This document shows, piece by piece, positions 42,975-53,200 of a stretch of DNA of 64,000 bases. The stretch is from Sphingomonas sp. UNC305MFCol5.2 (lineage in GTDB: Bacteria > Pseudomonadota > Alphaproteobacteria > Sphingomonadales > Sphingomonadaceae): contig NZ_JOOE01000006.1 in assembly GCF_000712135.1 (NCBI RefSeq), positions 29,605 through 93,604 on the forward strand, in the 5' to 3' direction. The position numbers and the translations under genes are program-made. Below the pieces are notes generated by a model. The model was not told where the DNA came from. It saw only the letters and a list, made by a program, of their open reading frames with translations, and did not search any database. The stretch's first letter is position 1. Each line of letters opens with the position of its first letter.

Positions 42975-43256
42975 TCACAGCCGGCAAGGGGCGGTCACAC
43001 CCGGCCGGACCAGGTAGCGGTCGCTGCGCGGATCATAGCTGCGGTATCGCTTCGCGCATGCGCGCTGATGTGGCGAAAGCGCCGGTCGCCGCTCGGCTTT
43101 CCGCTTCTGCGCAATTCTCTGCTGATGACGCCGCAGATTGTCGTAACGCTGGGCCTCTAGATGGGTCCCGAGATAGTCTTGAGCGACAGCCACCGTCGGA
43201 ACAGAAGCGACGCTCACGGATGCGATAAATCCTATCGCGGCAAGAACCCTTCTCAT
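42975..43256 (-). CDS. BA14K-like small secreted protein
   Basis: A 93-residue exported protein. A signal peptide (about 1-25, 'TVAVAQD') is followed by a basic helical stretch and a C-terminal motif 'ACAKRYRSYDPRSDRYL' with a last Cys near the end. That closely resembles the BA14K/lectin-like domain ('C..RY.SYDP..G.Y....G....C'). BA14K proteins are immunoreactive envelope proteins of alphaproteobacteria with proposed sugar binding. The start is convincing; no partner gene. Confidence 0.75.
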   Translation of the reverse strand: MRRVLAAIGFIASVSVASVPTVAVAQDYLGTHLEAQRYDNLRRHQQRIAQKRKAERRPALSPHQRACAKRYRSYDPRSDRYLVRPGVTAPCRL

Positions 43257-43576
43257 TCGAATCTATTCCTTCGTCGGCAACACCGAGCGGAGGACCGTCG
43301 CACGGCGCCGCAGGTTCATCCAGCCCAGTTATATATTGCCGACCTCCCCGCCGCGCCCCTCGCGCAAACACCTCACCGCTCGGCGGCACCGTTCCGGCGG
43401 TTGTATCATCCCGGAAGCCGGTGCAGTCGATTGAGGTTGGTTGCACATCGAATGCCTGGGGCCATTGCCTGTCGTTCGACCCGCGGACCCGAGCCGGAAA
43501 GCCTCGGCGAGTTGACGATCCGACAAGGCTGAAATTTGCCGCAGGAAGCGACGCGGACAGGTGCGAAGGCGGTAGA
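43257..43576. other. Non-coding stretch, nothing recognised
   Basis: About 320 bases between the BA14K-like gene and the receiver gene. Frames here are overlapping and without motifs. No RNA or terminator was identified. Confidence 0.4.
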
Positions 43577-43969
43577 TCAGGCGGCGTTGCGCAGCTTTGT
43601 AGCTTTACCCTCAGCGGCACTGCGGACCATCTTTACCAGTCGCTTCGAATCCCTGAGGATCTCCGACTTGGGGAAGAAACCAAGCGCACCACGATCGATC
43701 GAATTCGCCGCGGCTTCGCCGTGACTGGTCAGCATGATCGCATGGGTACGGAGGTGAATTGCATCGAGCAACGCCAAGCCATCAATGCCAGGCATCGCAA
43801 TATCAAGTGTCGTCACTTGCGGGTAGAGCTCATCAATCATTCGGATCGCGGTCGCGGCATCCGCCGCCGAACCGACGAGCGTGATGTTCGGCTCGCGTCC
43901 GAGCACTTCCTCGAGCATGGCCCGGATTGTCACTGAATCATCGACGACCAGCACACGAATAGCGGACAT
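43577..43969 (-). CDS. Single-domain response regulator (CheY/CheB-receiver-like)
   Basis: A stand-alone receiver domain of 130 residues. The acidic pocket is in 'VLVVDDSVTIR', the phosphoacceptor Asp in 'VTTLDIAMPGIDG', the switch Ser/Thr in 'IMLTSHGEA' and the conserved Lys in 'GFFPKSEIL'. The sequence is closest to CheB-type receivers but there is no methylesterase domain. A cognate kinase is not nearby. It could be a phosphate sink or act by protein contact. Confidence 0.9.
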   Translation of the reverse strand: MSAIRVLVVDDSVTIRAMLEEVLGREPNITLVGSAADAATAIRMIDELYPQVTTLDIAMPGIDGLALLDAIHLRTHAIMLTSHGEAAANSIDRGALGFFPKSEILRDSKRLVKMVRSAAEGKATKLRNAA

Positions 43970-44129
43970 AGGGGTTCCACTCCTGCAAGCCTTCCCTAGG
44001 CCTGCTGTCGGGTCGCGGACAGCCGGGGAAGGTGCGGAAGGTGAGTTTACCTAATCCGCTGACCACGATTGCTTAAGCACAATCGACAGCAAGACTTGAA
44101 CCGGAGGGGGTGACGGCAAAGGGCAGCGT

Positions 44130-44754
44130 CTATTGGATCAGTAGTGCCTGCGCAGCGCCGCACAGCTCGGCATATTCGAGCGACACGATGGCGCGCGGTA
44201 CTTCGCGGAGCTGGCGCGGCCAAGGGTTGTGCATGACGAAATGCTGGGCTGCATCCTGGTTGCAGATCACCGAACGCAACCGATGCCGTGGAAGAGCGGG
44301 TTCGGAAGCGGATTGGATGTGCACGAACTCGCGCGACGCGGCAGGTCTAATTCCTGCACCGGTCCGCTTGGACTTCCCGCGCGGCCACCAGCGCGCCGCG
44401 CCCGTCTCGACCAGCGTGCCGGCAAGATCGCGGCCGCCCAGCCACACGCGCGCGACGGTACGGTTGTAGCTGCGCCCGACGCGCTCGAACCTGACCTCGC
44501 GCCCCTTGAGCAACGCGACTGCCTTCGCGGTCGCCGCCTTACCGCGCGCGATCTCGGCGCGGCATTTCGCATTGCCGGGCTGCGTCTCCGGCGCGTCGAT
44601 CCCGGCGATGCGGATGCGCTCGCCGCTCTCCAGGCGGAAGGTGTCGCCGTCCGCCACTCAGACGATCCGTCCGCTCGCTTCCGGTTCCGGCACGACGGCA
44701 GCCAGCCCGAATGCGCTCGCGAGGAAGGCGAAATGGAAGGGCAGGGCGGTCATC
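44130..44754 (-). pseudogene. Thermonuclease (SNase) gene interrupted by in-frame TGA
   Basis: From ATG 44754, which overlaps the upstream gene (ATGA), the frame encodes a signal-like N-terminus ('FHFAFLASAFGLAAVV') and 'EASGRIV'. It then meets TGA at 44658-44660. The same frame continues directly with 'VADGDTFRLESGERIRIAGIDAPET' in form and 'YNRTVARVWLGGRDLA', a typical staphylococcal-nuclease domain with Asp, Arg and Glu active-site residues. A CGA-to-TGA change would explain it. GTG follows the TGA at once and could restart translation without the signal. After 'RWWPRGKSK' (about 44368) the frame continues with unrelated-looking sequence, so the C-terminus may also be altered. Confidence 0.7.
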
Positions 44755-44959
44755 GGAGGTTGCGCCAGATTACGGTCTTGTCGGCGCCGCAGGTCGCGCA
44801 ACGGCCATCGGCGCGCTCGAAGCCGGCTTCGCCGGCCAGCGCGCGGGTGCGGTGGCTCGCCTGGTGCGGCGCCGTCAATCCGAGCTTTTCGACGATGCAG
44901 CCGTCGCAAATCGGCTCGGGCGCGAGCACTGAGACCAGTCCCTTGATCTTGTCCGACAC
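44750..44959 (-). CDS. Small zinc-ribbon-like protein
   Basis: A 69-residue cytoplasmic protein with two Cys pairs, 'ICDGCIVEKLGL' and 'GRCATCGADKTVIWR', likely binding one zinc, with a helical basic middle ('APHQASHRTRALAG'). GTG 44959 is chosen because AGGAAGAAAAGG precedes it; GTG 44983 is an alternative. It overlaps the nuclease gene start by 4 bp, so the two were a coupled pair. Similar short proteins occur in sphingomonads with no known role. Confidence 0.7.
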   Translation of the reverse strand: MSDKIKGLVSVLAPEPICDGCIVEKLGLTAPHQASHRTRALAGEAGFERADGRCATCGADKTVIWRNLR

Positions 44960-44983
44960 CCTTTTCTTCCTCTCCGAGGGCAC

Positions 44984-45342
44984 TCTTTAGCGATCTCACG
45001 CGCGGGAGAAAGCGGGCTTCGACGTGTCGGAACGGCCATGCGGCGGCGCGCGCGCAACACTAGCGGGAACGACAGTCGCGTGCCGATGCTTCTCCCGAAT
45101 GTTCTTGGCCGCACCGCGGCCTCGGTTTCCTCGCGGGTCTGGCTGCGCGTCCCGGGCCGCAACGGTTGCGCCGGACTTTCTTCCCCGGCGTGTGCCAGGC
45201 CTTCCTCGCGGGGCAAGAAAGCCCGGCTCCGCCGTCCTCCGCTCACGCTCCGGTCCGCTGGATGCGGCCCGTGCCTCGCGCCGCCCGATCGACCGCCATC
45301 GAGGCCGCACTGGCGCGGCTTCGAGAGCAAGAAGAAGGCATC
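44984..45342. other. Gap with no supportable gene
   Basis: Several overlapping frames on both strands, very GC-rich and Arg-rich in all translations, without motifs or ribosome sites. Probably degenerate DNA at the edge of the transfer-element remnant. Confidence 0.4.
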
Positions 45343-45640
45343 ATGGCACAGATTGGATCGTTCATCCCCGACGAGAGCGGCGTCTATACCGGCACCATCC
45401 GGACCCTGACGCTCAACGTGAAGGCGACGCTTCGGCCCGCGCAGAAGGACCATGACAAGGCGTCCGACCATCGGGTGCAGGCCGGCGGTCGAGATCGGCG
45501 CGGGCTGGCTCAAGGCGGCGCGCGAGACCGGCGCCGAATATATGTCGATGAAGCTCGACGACCCGTCGCTGCCGGCGCCGATCTACGCGACGCTCGTGCA
45601 GGGCGACAAGGACGAGCACAAGCTGATCTGGTCGCGTTAA
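45343..45640 (+). pseudogene. DUF736 family gene, frameshifted
   Basis: The N-terminal part 'MAQIGSFIPDESGVYTG' and 'IRTLTLNVKATLRPA' is typical of DUF736. At about 45480, within 'GCCGGCGGTCGAG', the frame shifts and the family C-terminus continues as 'VEIGAGWLKAARETG' and 'KLDDPSLPAPIYATL' to a stop at 45640. One added or two lost bases would account for the 298-base length. DUF736 genes belong to conjugative elements and plasmids of alphaproteobacteria. Confidence 0.85.
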
Positions 45641-45647
45641 GCGAAGC

Positions 45648-45675
45648 GGCCGCGGCGTCGGGTGACGCCGCGGCC
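45648..45675. terminator. Strong inverted repeat after DUF736
   Basis: GGCCGCGGCGTC-GGGT-GACGCCGCGGCC is a perfect 12-bp stem with a 4-base loop, eight bases after the DUF736 stop. No T run follows, so it may be a terminator or another structured element. Confidence 0.5.
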
Positions 45676-45845
45676 GTCACCGTGAGAAGGGGGTGTCGTT
45701 TTCGGCTCCCCCCGTTTTCGACTCTCTGCCAGGCGCCGCCATCCCGTCATTTGTCACAGCCCGGGCGGCCCATGTGCCGCCAGATTCGAAGGGCAGCGAG
45801 ACCATGGACGACGACATTCAGCGGGCACGGCGCGCCAGGCGCGGC

Positions 45846-46240
45846 AGTGGTCGCCTTCGGACAGAAGCGCGCATTGGTCGTCTGGCAGCTCATCGTCCTG
45901 CCCGACGGCAGCTCGTTTCGTATCGACAATGTGCCGGCGACCGATCCGTCGGGCTATGCCGGGCTCGAGGACAAGGTCGACATGCGTACTTGGCAGCTGA
46001 TCAAGGGCGTGGCGCTCTCGACGCTCCTCGGCGTTGGTTCCGAGCTCGCCTTTACCGGCGATGGCGATCTCATTCAGGCGCTGCGCCGCTCACGCAGGAC
46101 AACGTGTCGCGGGCGGGTGACGGGATCACGCTGCGCAACCTCGACATCCAGCCGACGATTACCATCCGACCCGGCGCTCCGGTGCGGCTGGTCGTGCACA
46201 AGGATCTTGTGCTCGCGCCGCTGGCGCGGAGGGCAGTGAA
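45846..46240 (+). pseudogene. trbI: trbI 3' fragment, frameshifted
   Basis: The translation 'VVAFGQKRALVVWQLIVLP', 'IDNVPATDPSGYAGLEDKV' and 'LIKGVALSTLLGVGSEL' matches the C-terminal half of TrbI/VirB10, the envelope-spanning scaffold of conjugative type IV secretion. Near 46080 the frame shifts, and the ending 'QDNVSRAGDGITLRNLDIQP' and 'APVRLVVHKDLVLAP' follows in another frame. The first two-thirds of the gene is missing. The fragment directly precedes the DUF2274 gene, as in intact elements. Confidence 0.85.
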
Positions 46241-46480
46241 ATGGCAGAGCTCAAGCTGGGCAAGCTTCCGGACCGGACGCCGGTCAAGCTGTCGATCAGC
46301 GTGATGCCCGAGCTGCACCAAAGGCTCGAGGCCTATGCGGCCGCCTATGCCGAAACCTATCAGGTCCGGGAGCCGCTGACCGAACTCATTCCGGCGATGC
46401 TGAGTGCATTTCTGGAGGGCGACCGCGAGTTCCAGCGTCGACGGGCCAGCGGGCACCGTCGACCTGAGACGCTGCCTTGA
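46241..46480 (+). CDS. DUF2274 family protein
   Basis: A 79-residue protein with 'LGKLPDRTPVKLSISVMPEL', 'LEAYAAAYAETYQ' and 'ELIPAMLSAFLEGDREF', the standard pattern of DUF2274. In conjugative elements it follows trbI and is of unknown function. It appears intact, in contrast to the broken genes before it. Its own ribosome site is weak, GGAGGGCAG about ten bases upstream. Confidence 0.85.
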   Translation: MAELKLGKLPDRTPVKLSISVMPELHQRLEAYAAAYAETYQVREPLTELIPAMLSAFLEGDREFQRRRASGHRRPETLP

Positions 46481-46515
46481 GGTCAATCGACTCTTGCCGG
46501 ACGAGGAAGATCGAG

Positions 46516-46764
46516 ATGCCGCGCCGGCACCGGATCGATGCCGCCGACAAGGCGCTAACCAATGCGCGGTTGATCACCGTCGCAGAATTTGCGGAGCTGG
46601 CTCGGCTTTCCCGACGCCAGATCGACCGCTTGCGCAAGCGCCGGCCGCCGGGCTTTCCCCCCGAGTACGAACTTGGATCGGGCAGCGGAAATCCGCGGCG
46701 CCGGGCACCGAGATTCAAGCTGACGGAAGTCGAGAACTGGATAGGGACGCGGGCGGCGTGGTGA
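46516..46764 (+). CDS. AlpA/excisionase-like helix-turn-helix protein
   Basis: An 82-residue DNA-binding protein. 'LITVAEFAELARLSRRQIDRLRK' (in pieces, about 18-40) is a MerR/AlpA-type helix-turn-helix, and 'RFKLTEVENWIG' the end typical of AlpA or Xis proteins. GAGGAAG before ATG 46516 supports this start; 46477 is the start of the longer frame. It would regulate or assist excision of the former conjugative element. It follows DUF2274 closely. Confidence 0.7.
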   Translation: MPRRHRIDAADKALTNARLITVAEFAELARLSRRQIDRLRKRRPPGFPPEYELGSGSGNPRRRAPRFKLTEVENWIGTRAAW

Positions 46765-47194
46765 CGGAACAGTAGAAGCCGACGATCGCCGCCGCCGCAC
46801 CTCGCTCGCCTGCCGGTTCAGCGCCGGGAGTCTGCTTTGACTTGGAGCGCTTGCCCGTCGCCGGCGTCGACGAGGGCGCTTCAGCCGTGCCAGGGCGGAG
46901 CCCTCCCGGCGAGGTCTCATGCCCTTCTCCAATTCTCTCCCGTTCCAGATGCACCAGAAGTCTGGCGGCGCGCCGCACTGAACTCATGCCGGCGTCAACC
47001 AAGGCCATTGCAAGTGGAAGGCGGCAGCAATTGCGCGCGGAAGATTCTGGGCAATTCGAGCTCCTCATTATGGCGGCGCGGGGCGTCTGGCAGGGGGCCG
47101 TCGCCCCGCAAGCGCCGTGACAACATATTACGACGGCGCTTCAAGCAGCGACGATGCGACAATGCGTGAGGTCTCGTTTCGGGTCCGCCGCTTT
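46765..47194. other. Gap upstream of giant surface protein
   Basis: No gene is supported. A minus-strand frame (46715-47068) has a helical, basic segment but also covers the AlpA-like 3' end and has no clear start site. The last part becomes A/T-richer toward the promoter of the next gene. Confidence 0.4.
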
Positions 47195-47195
47195 T

Positions 47196-47213
47196 TGTAA
47201 AATGGTGTAAAAT
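47196..47213 (+). promoter_or_regulatory. Tandem TGTAAAAT repeats in the giant-gene promoter region
   Basis: TGTAAAAT occurs at 47196-47203 and again at 47206-47213, one helical turn apart. This A/T-rich patch lies about 85 bases before the start codon of the 2819-residue protein. TATAGAT at 47228-47234 could serve as a -10 box. It may be a regulator site; no specific factor can be named. Confidence 0.35.
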
Positions 47214-47294
47214 CAGGCATTTGGTTATAGATCATTAACTCCAATCCGGTCATCCGTTCCGCGTCCGTCTCATCCGAGCCGAACGGGGGATCAT

Positions 47295-50200
47295 GTGAAA
47301 AAGCGTATTGGCGCTGCGTTCAGCAGCTGGTCGGTGTTGCGCCGCGTTCTGGTGGTGCTTGCCTTGCTGGCGCCCTTGCCCGCGATCGCCGCAGACCTAC
47401 AGGTATCCGGCTATAGCTGGCTTCCGGACCCCGTTCCGAACGGCGCCGAGACGCAGTTTACCGTGCGCGTCACCAACAACGGTCCGGGCACGGTCTCGGA
47501 CGCAGTGGTCACCATTGCGGTCTCGAGCCGGTTCCGCGTCGACGCTGGGGACGTTCCGTCCTTCTGCTCGCTGTCCGGCGCGATCGGTTCGCAGGCGCTC
47601 ACCTGCAACCTTGCCTCGTTCGCTGTGGGGGACCGCAGCTTCAGCTATAACGCGACCGCCATTGCGACGGGATCCGCGAACACCACCGCGACGATTTCGA
47701 GCGCGACCGCAGGCGACACCAACGCCGCGAACGACGCGCTCACCGTCACCCCGGCGGTGCAGGCCGGTGCCGATCTTTCGGTGGTGAAGGATGACGGACT
47801 GCCGACCAACACCCTCGCGGCGGGCGGCGTCATTTCCTACCAGATCCTCGTCACCAACGCGGGACCGGATACGACCTCGGCGATCCGGCTCACCGACAAT
47901 CTCCCACCCGCGTCGGATTTCCAGTACCAGTCCGCCGGCGGTACGAACTGGAGCTGCTCCAACGGCGGCACGACGATCACCTGCAACTATAGCGGCGCGG
48001 CCGTTACTGGCGTGCTGCCTGCCATCACCGTCACCGGCCGGGTCATCCGCCAGTCCAGCGGCACGATCACGAACAACGCCTTCGCCTCGCTGACCAATCC
48101 GACGGTGCTCGATCCGAACGGCACCAACAATGCGGCCGCGCCTGTGGTGACGACGATTCTGGAGGGAAGCGATCTCCGTGCGGCCAAGTCGATGCCGGCG
48201 ACGATCGTCGAGGGCACAAACGTGACGATCGATCTGACGCTCTTCAACGACGGGCCGCAACCGGTCAGCGGCGCCACGATCAGCGACACGATCGCTGCGA
48301 ACTTCACGATAGGAGCATTGCCGGGGGGCTGCACCCGGAGCGGCCAGACCGTCACCTGCAATGGCGGCGCGCTCGCGAGCGGCGCCAGCCGTGCGTTCGC
48401 GATTCCCGTCACGGCCAACAGCGCCACTGCCGGGAACCAGACCAACAGCGCGACGATCACGCTGCCCGCTGGATTCGCCGATCCCGATCTGACCAACAAC
48501 ACGTCGACCGCGCCCTTCCGCATCGTCCCGCCAACCGCGGATCTCAGCGTTTCGAAGAGCAAGACGCCCAATCCCGTGGCGGCGGGCGGCGACATGACGA
48601 GCACCATCACGGTCCGGAACAACGGTCCGTCGGCGCTCAGCTATTCGCCCGGCACGCCGATCCGGATCGCCGACACGGTTTCGGCAGACGAAACCTTCGT
48701 CTCGTCCAACGCGGCGTGGAGCTGCGCGCAGGTCGGGAACATCATCACCTGCGAAACCACCGGCACGGGCACGCTCGCGCTGAACGGCACACTCAGCCTG
48801 TCGCTGGTCACACGCGCGAGCGTCACGGCCAACACGAACCTCAACAACACTGCGTGCACGGGATCGACGGGTGGATCGCTTGCGACTCCCCTAGATACCA
48901 ACACGGCCAACGACTGCAGCGGCGCGGGCGTGCGCGCGACCACGGTCACCACTGATCTGACCGTTGCGAAGGAGGTCTCGCTCGACGCCGCCGGCCCCTG
49001 GTCCCAGTCTCCGGCACTTGCGATTCCGGCGTCCGCGAGCAGCTTCTACATCCGCCTGCGCGCCAGCAACATCGGCGGTGCGCCCGCGGGCACGGTGACC
49101 GTCACCGACAATCTGCCCAACTCGCTCAATACGGGCGGCTATGTGACCGGCTTCGCGCAGATCAGCGTGTCGAGCGGTAACACCTCCTATTCGCCTGCGA
49201 ACGGCCGGATCAGCTGGACGCTGACCAACCTCGGGGCCGGCGCGACCGAAACGGCGATCGTGCGGATCGACAGGCCCGGGAATAGCGGCGCCTACACAAA
49301 CACCGCGACCATCACCTCGTCGGATACCATCGACAGCGACAACAGCAACAACAGCTCGCAGGCGCAATATACCGTCAGTCCGCTTGCCGACATGCAGGTG
49401 ACGGCCAAGTCGATCTCGCCCAATCCGGCGCGCGTCGGCGTGGTTTCGACCTACACGATCAGCGTCCGCAACAATGGCGCCAATCCGGCAGACAATGTGG
49501 TCGTGAGCGACACGATCGACCCGGCACGGTTCGAGCTCGTCGGCAATCCCGCCTCCACCAAGGGCGGCAGCAGCTGCACCAAGGACGATGCGACGGGGCT
49601 GATCAGCTGCAGCATGGGGCAGTTCACGCGCGGCCAGTCGTTCCAGGTCTCGCAACAGGTGCGCGCGCGCTTCCCCTTCGGCGGCGCGACCTCGGGCTTC
49701 CCGATCAGCCACACCAACGTCGCGACCGTAACGACCGATACTGTGGAGAGCGACGCTACCAACAATAGCGGTTCGGTCACGCACAATGTGACTGCGCCCG
49801 GCTACGATCTTGCGATTACCAAGCAGGAACCCGGGCCCGAATTCGATCCGCTGCGCTTCGGCGACGAGCTGGTCTATGACGTACGCGTTTCGAATTTCGG
49901 CCCGTCGCGCGCGACCAACGTCGTCATCACCGACGTCCCGCAGCCGCCCGCGGGCTACACGATGACGCTGGCCGGCTTCAGCGTGAATCCGGTTCCGGCG
50001 ACTGGCGGGTTCAGCTTGTATGCGCCGCCTTCGCCGTCCTGCGTCCAGGCCGGCGCGAACGTCGAATGCCGCCTGCATGCGAGCTCGACCGCTGCCAATT
50101 ATCTCGATGCGCTGAACCAGGTGATCTTCCGCCTGCGCTTCACGCCGGGCGGGCCCGCACCGACCGGACCGCTCACCTTCACCGACGAGGCGCAGGTCAC

Positions 50201-53200
50201 CGCGCTCGAGCAGGACAATGTGACGGTCAATCAGGCCGATAGCCAGCTCGCCAACAACAAGGCGGTCCAGACCACGACCGTTCTTCCTTCGGCCGACCTC
50301 GAACTGGTCTCGAAGACGCGGGTCACCGCCTCGCCCGCGAGCATCAACGAGCCGGTCGAATATGCGATCGTCGTCCGCAACAACGGCATTTCGCCGATCG
50401 CCCAGGTGCGCGTGACGGATACGCTGCCCGCCGGGTTCGAGCTGACCGGCGCCGCGCCCACGGCCACGGCATCGGGCGCGGCAAGCGTCAGCGCGATCGC
50501 CTGCACCGGCGCGTCCACCGTTCTTTGCACGCTCGACGGCACCTTCCCCCCGGACGGCAGCCAGGTGACGATCCGGCTGCGCGCCCGCGCCACCTATCCT
50601 TACGCCGGGGCACTGTTGACAGATCAGGTCAACACCGCCTCGATCGCGCCCGGGCTCGATAGTGGTGGCCAAGAGCTGGCGCGCGACGCCGATCCGACGA
50701 ACAACAGCAAGACCGCGGCGGTCCAGATCGCGCAGTCGTCGATCGCCGGCTCGGTCTTCGACGATGCCAATCTCGACAATGCCATCCAGGCAGGTGAGGG
50801 CCTGAGCGGTGTGACGGTCGTGCTGAGCGGCACCGATGCCTGGGGCAATCCGGTCGCGCCGCGCACGCTGGCCACTGACGCCGGCGGCAACTTCCTGTTC
50901 GATCGATTGCCCGCAGGCACCTACCAGATCGTCGAGACCCAGCCCGCCGGGCTGCTCGATTTCCGCGAAACCGCGGGAAGCGTGGGCGGCACCGTGAACA
51001 ACGCCGCGTTCGGCAGCGCCCCGGCGACCAACAGCATCACGGCGATCAGCCTGCCGGCGAACACGGCCGCCACGAGCTATCTGTTCCAGGAAACCCGTGC
51101 CGGCTCGATCGAAGGCACGGTGTGGCGTGACGTCAACAACAACGGCGCGATCGACGGCGGCGAGACGGGTGTGGGTCCCGGCGATTTCTCCTCGACGCCA
51201 CAGATCCGTCTCACCGGCACCGACTATGCCGGCAGCGCGGTCAATCTGACGACGACCGTCGATGCCAGCGGGCATTACCGGTTTACCGATTTGCCGCCGT
51301 CCGACGCGACCGGATATACAGTGACTCAGCTCGTCCAGCCCACCGGACTCTCGGACGGTCTCGACGTCAATGGCGCGGGTAACGTGGTTCCGGGCTCGGC
51401 AGGGCGCGCGGCGCCTGAAGATATCGCCGTCGGAACGCTCACTCCCGGACAGGGGCTGACCGAACGCAACTTCGGCGAGATCCCCACTTCGACGCTTTCG
51501 GGCATCGTGTTCCTCGATCCCAACGGCAATGCGACCCGCGACCCGGGCGAGAATAGCGGCCTTGCCGGCGCCGTGGTCCGCCTGACGGGCACCAACGACG
51601 TGGGACAGGCGGTCGATTGCTCGATCACCACCGATGCGACGGGCGCCTACAGCTTCCCCGCCTCCAGCGCAGCCGATCCGTCGTGCCGCGTGCTGCGGCC
51701 GGGCACCTATACGGTCACCGAAACGCCGCCGCCCGGCCTCGAGCATAGCGGCGCGTTCATCGGTAGCGCAGGCGGCACCTCAGGCGGTGCGAGCGGCGCG
51801 AACACGCCCGTTCCGGGCCAGGCGAATACCAGCGTCAGCGGCGTCGTGATCGCCGCGGGCACCACCGCCACGCGCTATGATTTCGGCGCCACCGGCCAAG
51901 GTCTTGGCGGCTATGTCTATCTCGACCGCAACGGCAACGGCACGCGCGATCCGGGCGAGGTCGGCATCGCCGGCGTCACCGTCACCCTTTCGGGCGCCAC
52001 CGCAGCCGGGCAGGACGTCTGCACGCTCGTACCCTGCGCCGCGACGACCGATGCGGCGGGCAATTATCTGCTGGTGAACGTGCCCGGCTCGTCGCCGGCC
52101 GGCTATACGCTGGCCGAGCAGGCGCAGACCACAGCGCCGCTCTCCTCCTATGCCGATGGCACCGATGCCGCGGGCCAGGTGAACGGCAGCGTCCGCGGAA
52201 CCGCCGGCAACGACACGATCACCGGGATCGTGCTCGGCGCAGGCGAGCTCGGCATCAACAATGCCTTTGGCGAACGCGCGGGCTCGCTCGCCGGCGCGAC
52301 CTATATCGACGGCAACGACGACGGCATCCGCCAGCCGGGCGAAACCGTGCTCGCCGGCGTCACTGTCACCCTTTCGGGCACCGCCGCGGCCGGACAGGAC
52401 ATCTGCGCCGCGCGTGCGGCTCTCGATCCGGCGCTCGGCTGCACGGCGACGACCGGCACCGACGGCAGCTATCGCTTCGACGATCTTCCGGCGGGCAGCT
52501 ACACGCTCGTCGAGAACCAGCCGAGCGCCTATGCCGATGGCCGCGAGAGCGCGGGCACGCCCGGCGGGAGCGTCAACAACGCAAGCTTCGGCAGCAGCGC
52601 CGCAGAGAACCGCATCGCCAACGTAACGCTCGGCAACGGCACCACCGGCACCGGCTACGACTTCGGCGAGCGCGCGATCACGATTTCGGGACGCGTCTTC
52701 AAGGATCCCGAGCGTGACGGTTCGGACGCCGGTGGCGAACCTGCGATCCCCGGCGTGACCCTCACCCTGCGCCAGGGAGGTACGGTCGTGGCGACCACCG
52801 TCACCGGACCGGACGGCAGCTATCGCTTCGAGAACCTAGCCGCGGGGAGCTATACCGTCGAGGAAACCCAGCCCGCGGGCTATGGCTCGTCGACGCCGGA
52901 CAGCCGTGCGATCAACGTGACCGCGGGCACCAACCAGACGATCGACTTCGGCGATACGGTCTCCAGCCTCGCCGGCTCGGTGTTCGTGGACTCGGACGAC
53001 GACGCCGTCCGTGATTCGGGCGAACGCGGTCTCGAGGGCGTCACCGTGCGCCTGACCGGCACGACCGCCGGCGGCGGCGCGGTCGACCGCACCGCGACCA
53101 CCGACGCGAGCGGCAACTATCGTTTCGACGATCTGCTCGCCGGCACCTACACGGTAGCGGAGACGCAGCCGGTCGGCTTCGGCGACGGCAAGGATGCTGC

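Noticed and set aside
45166..46239. 357-codon plus-strand frame covering DUF736 and trbI remnants
   Set aside because: It joins unrelated pieces by chance. Family matches change frame within it, so it is not one protein.
46715..47068. 117-codon minus-strand frame with a helical basic segment
   Set aside because: No ribosome site or recognised family, and its 3' part is antisense to the AlpA-like gene.
48891..51746. 951-codon open frame on the minus strand
   Set aside because: Antisense to the repeat region of the giant protein; a compositional shadow without motifs or ribosome site.
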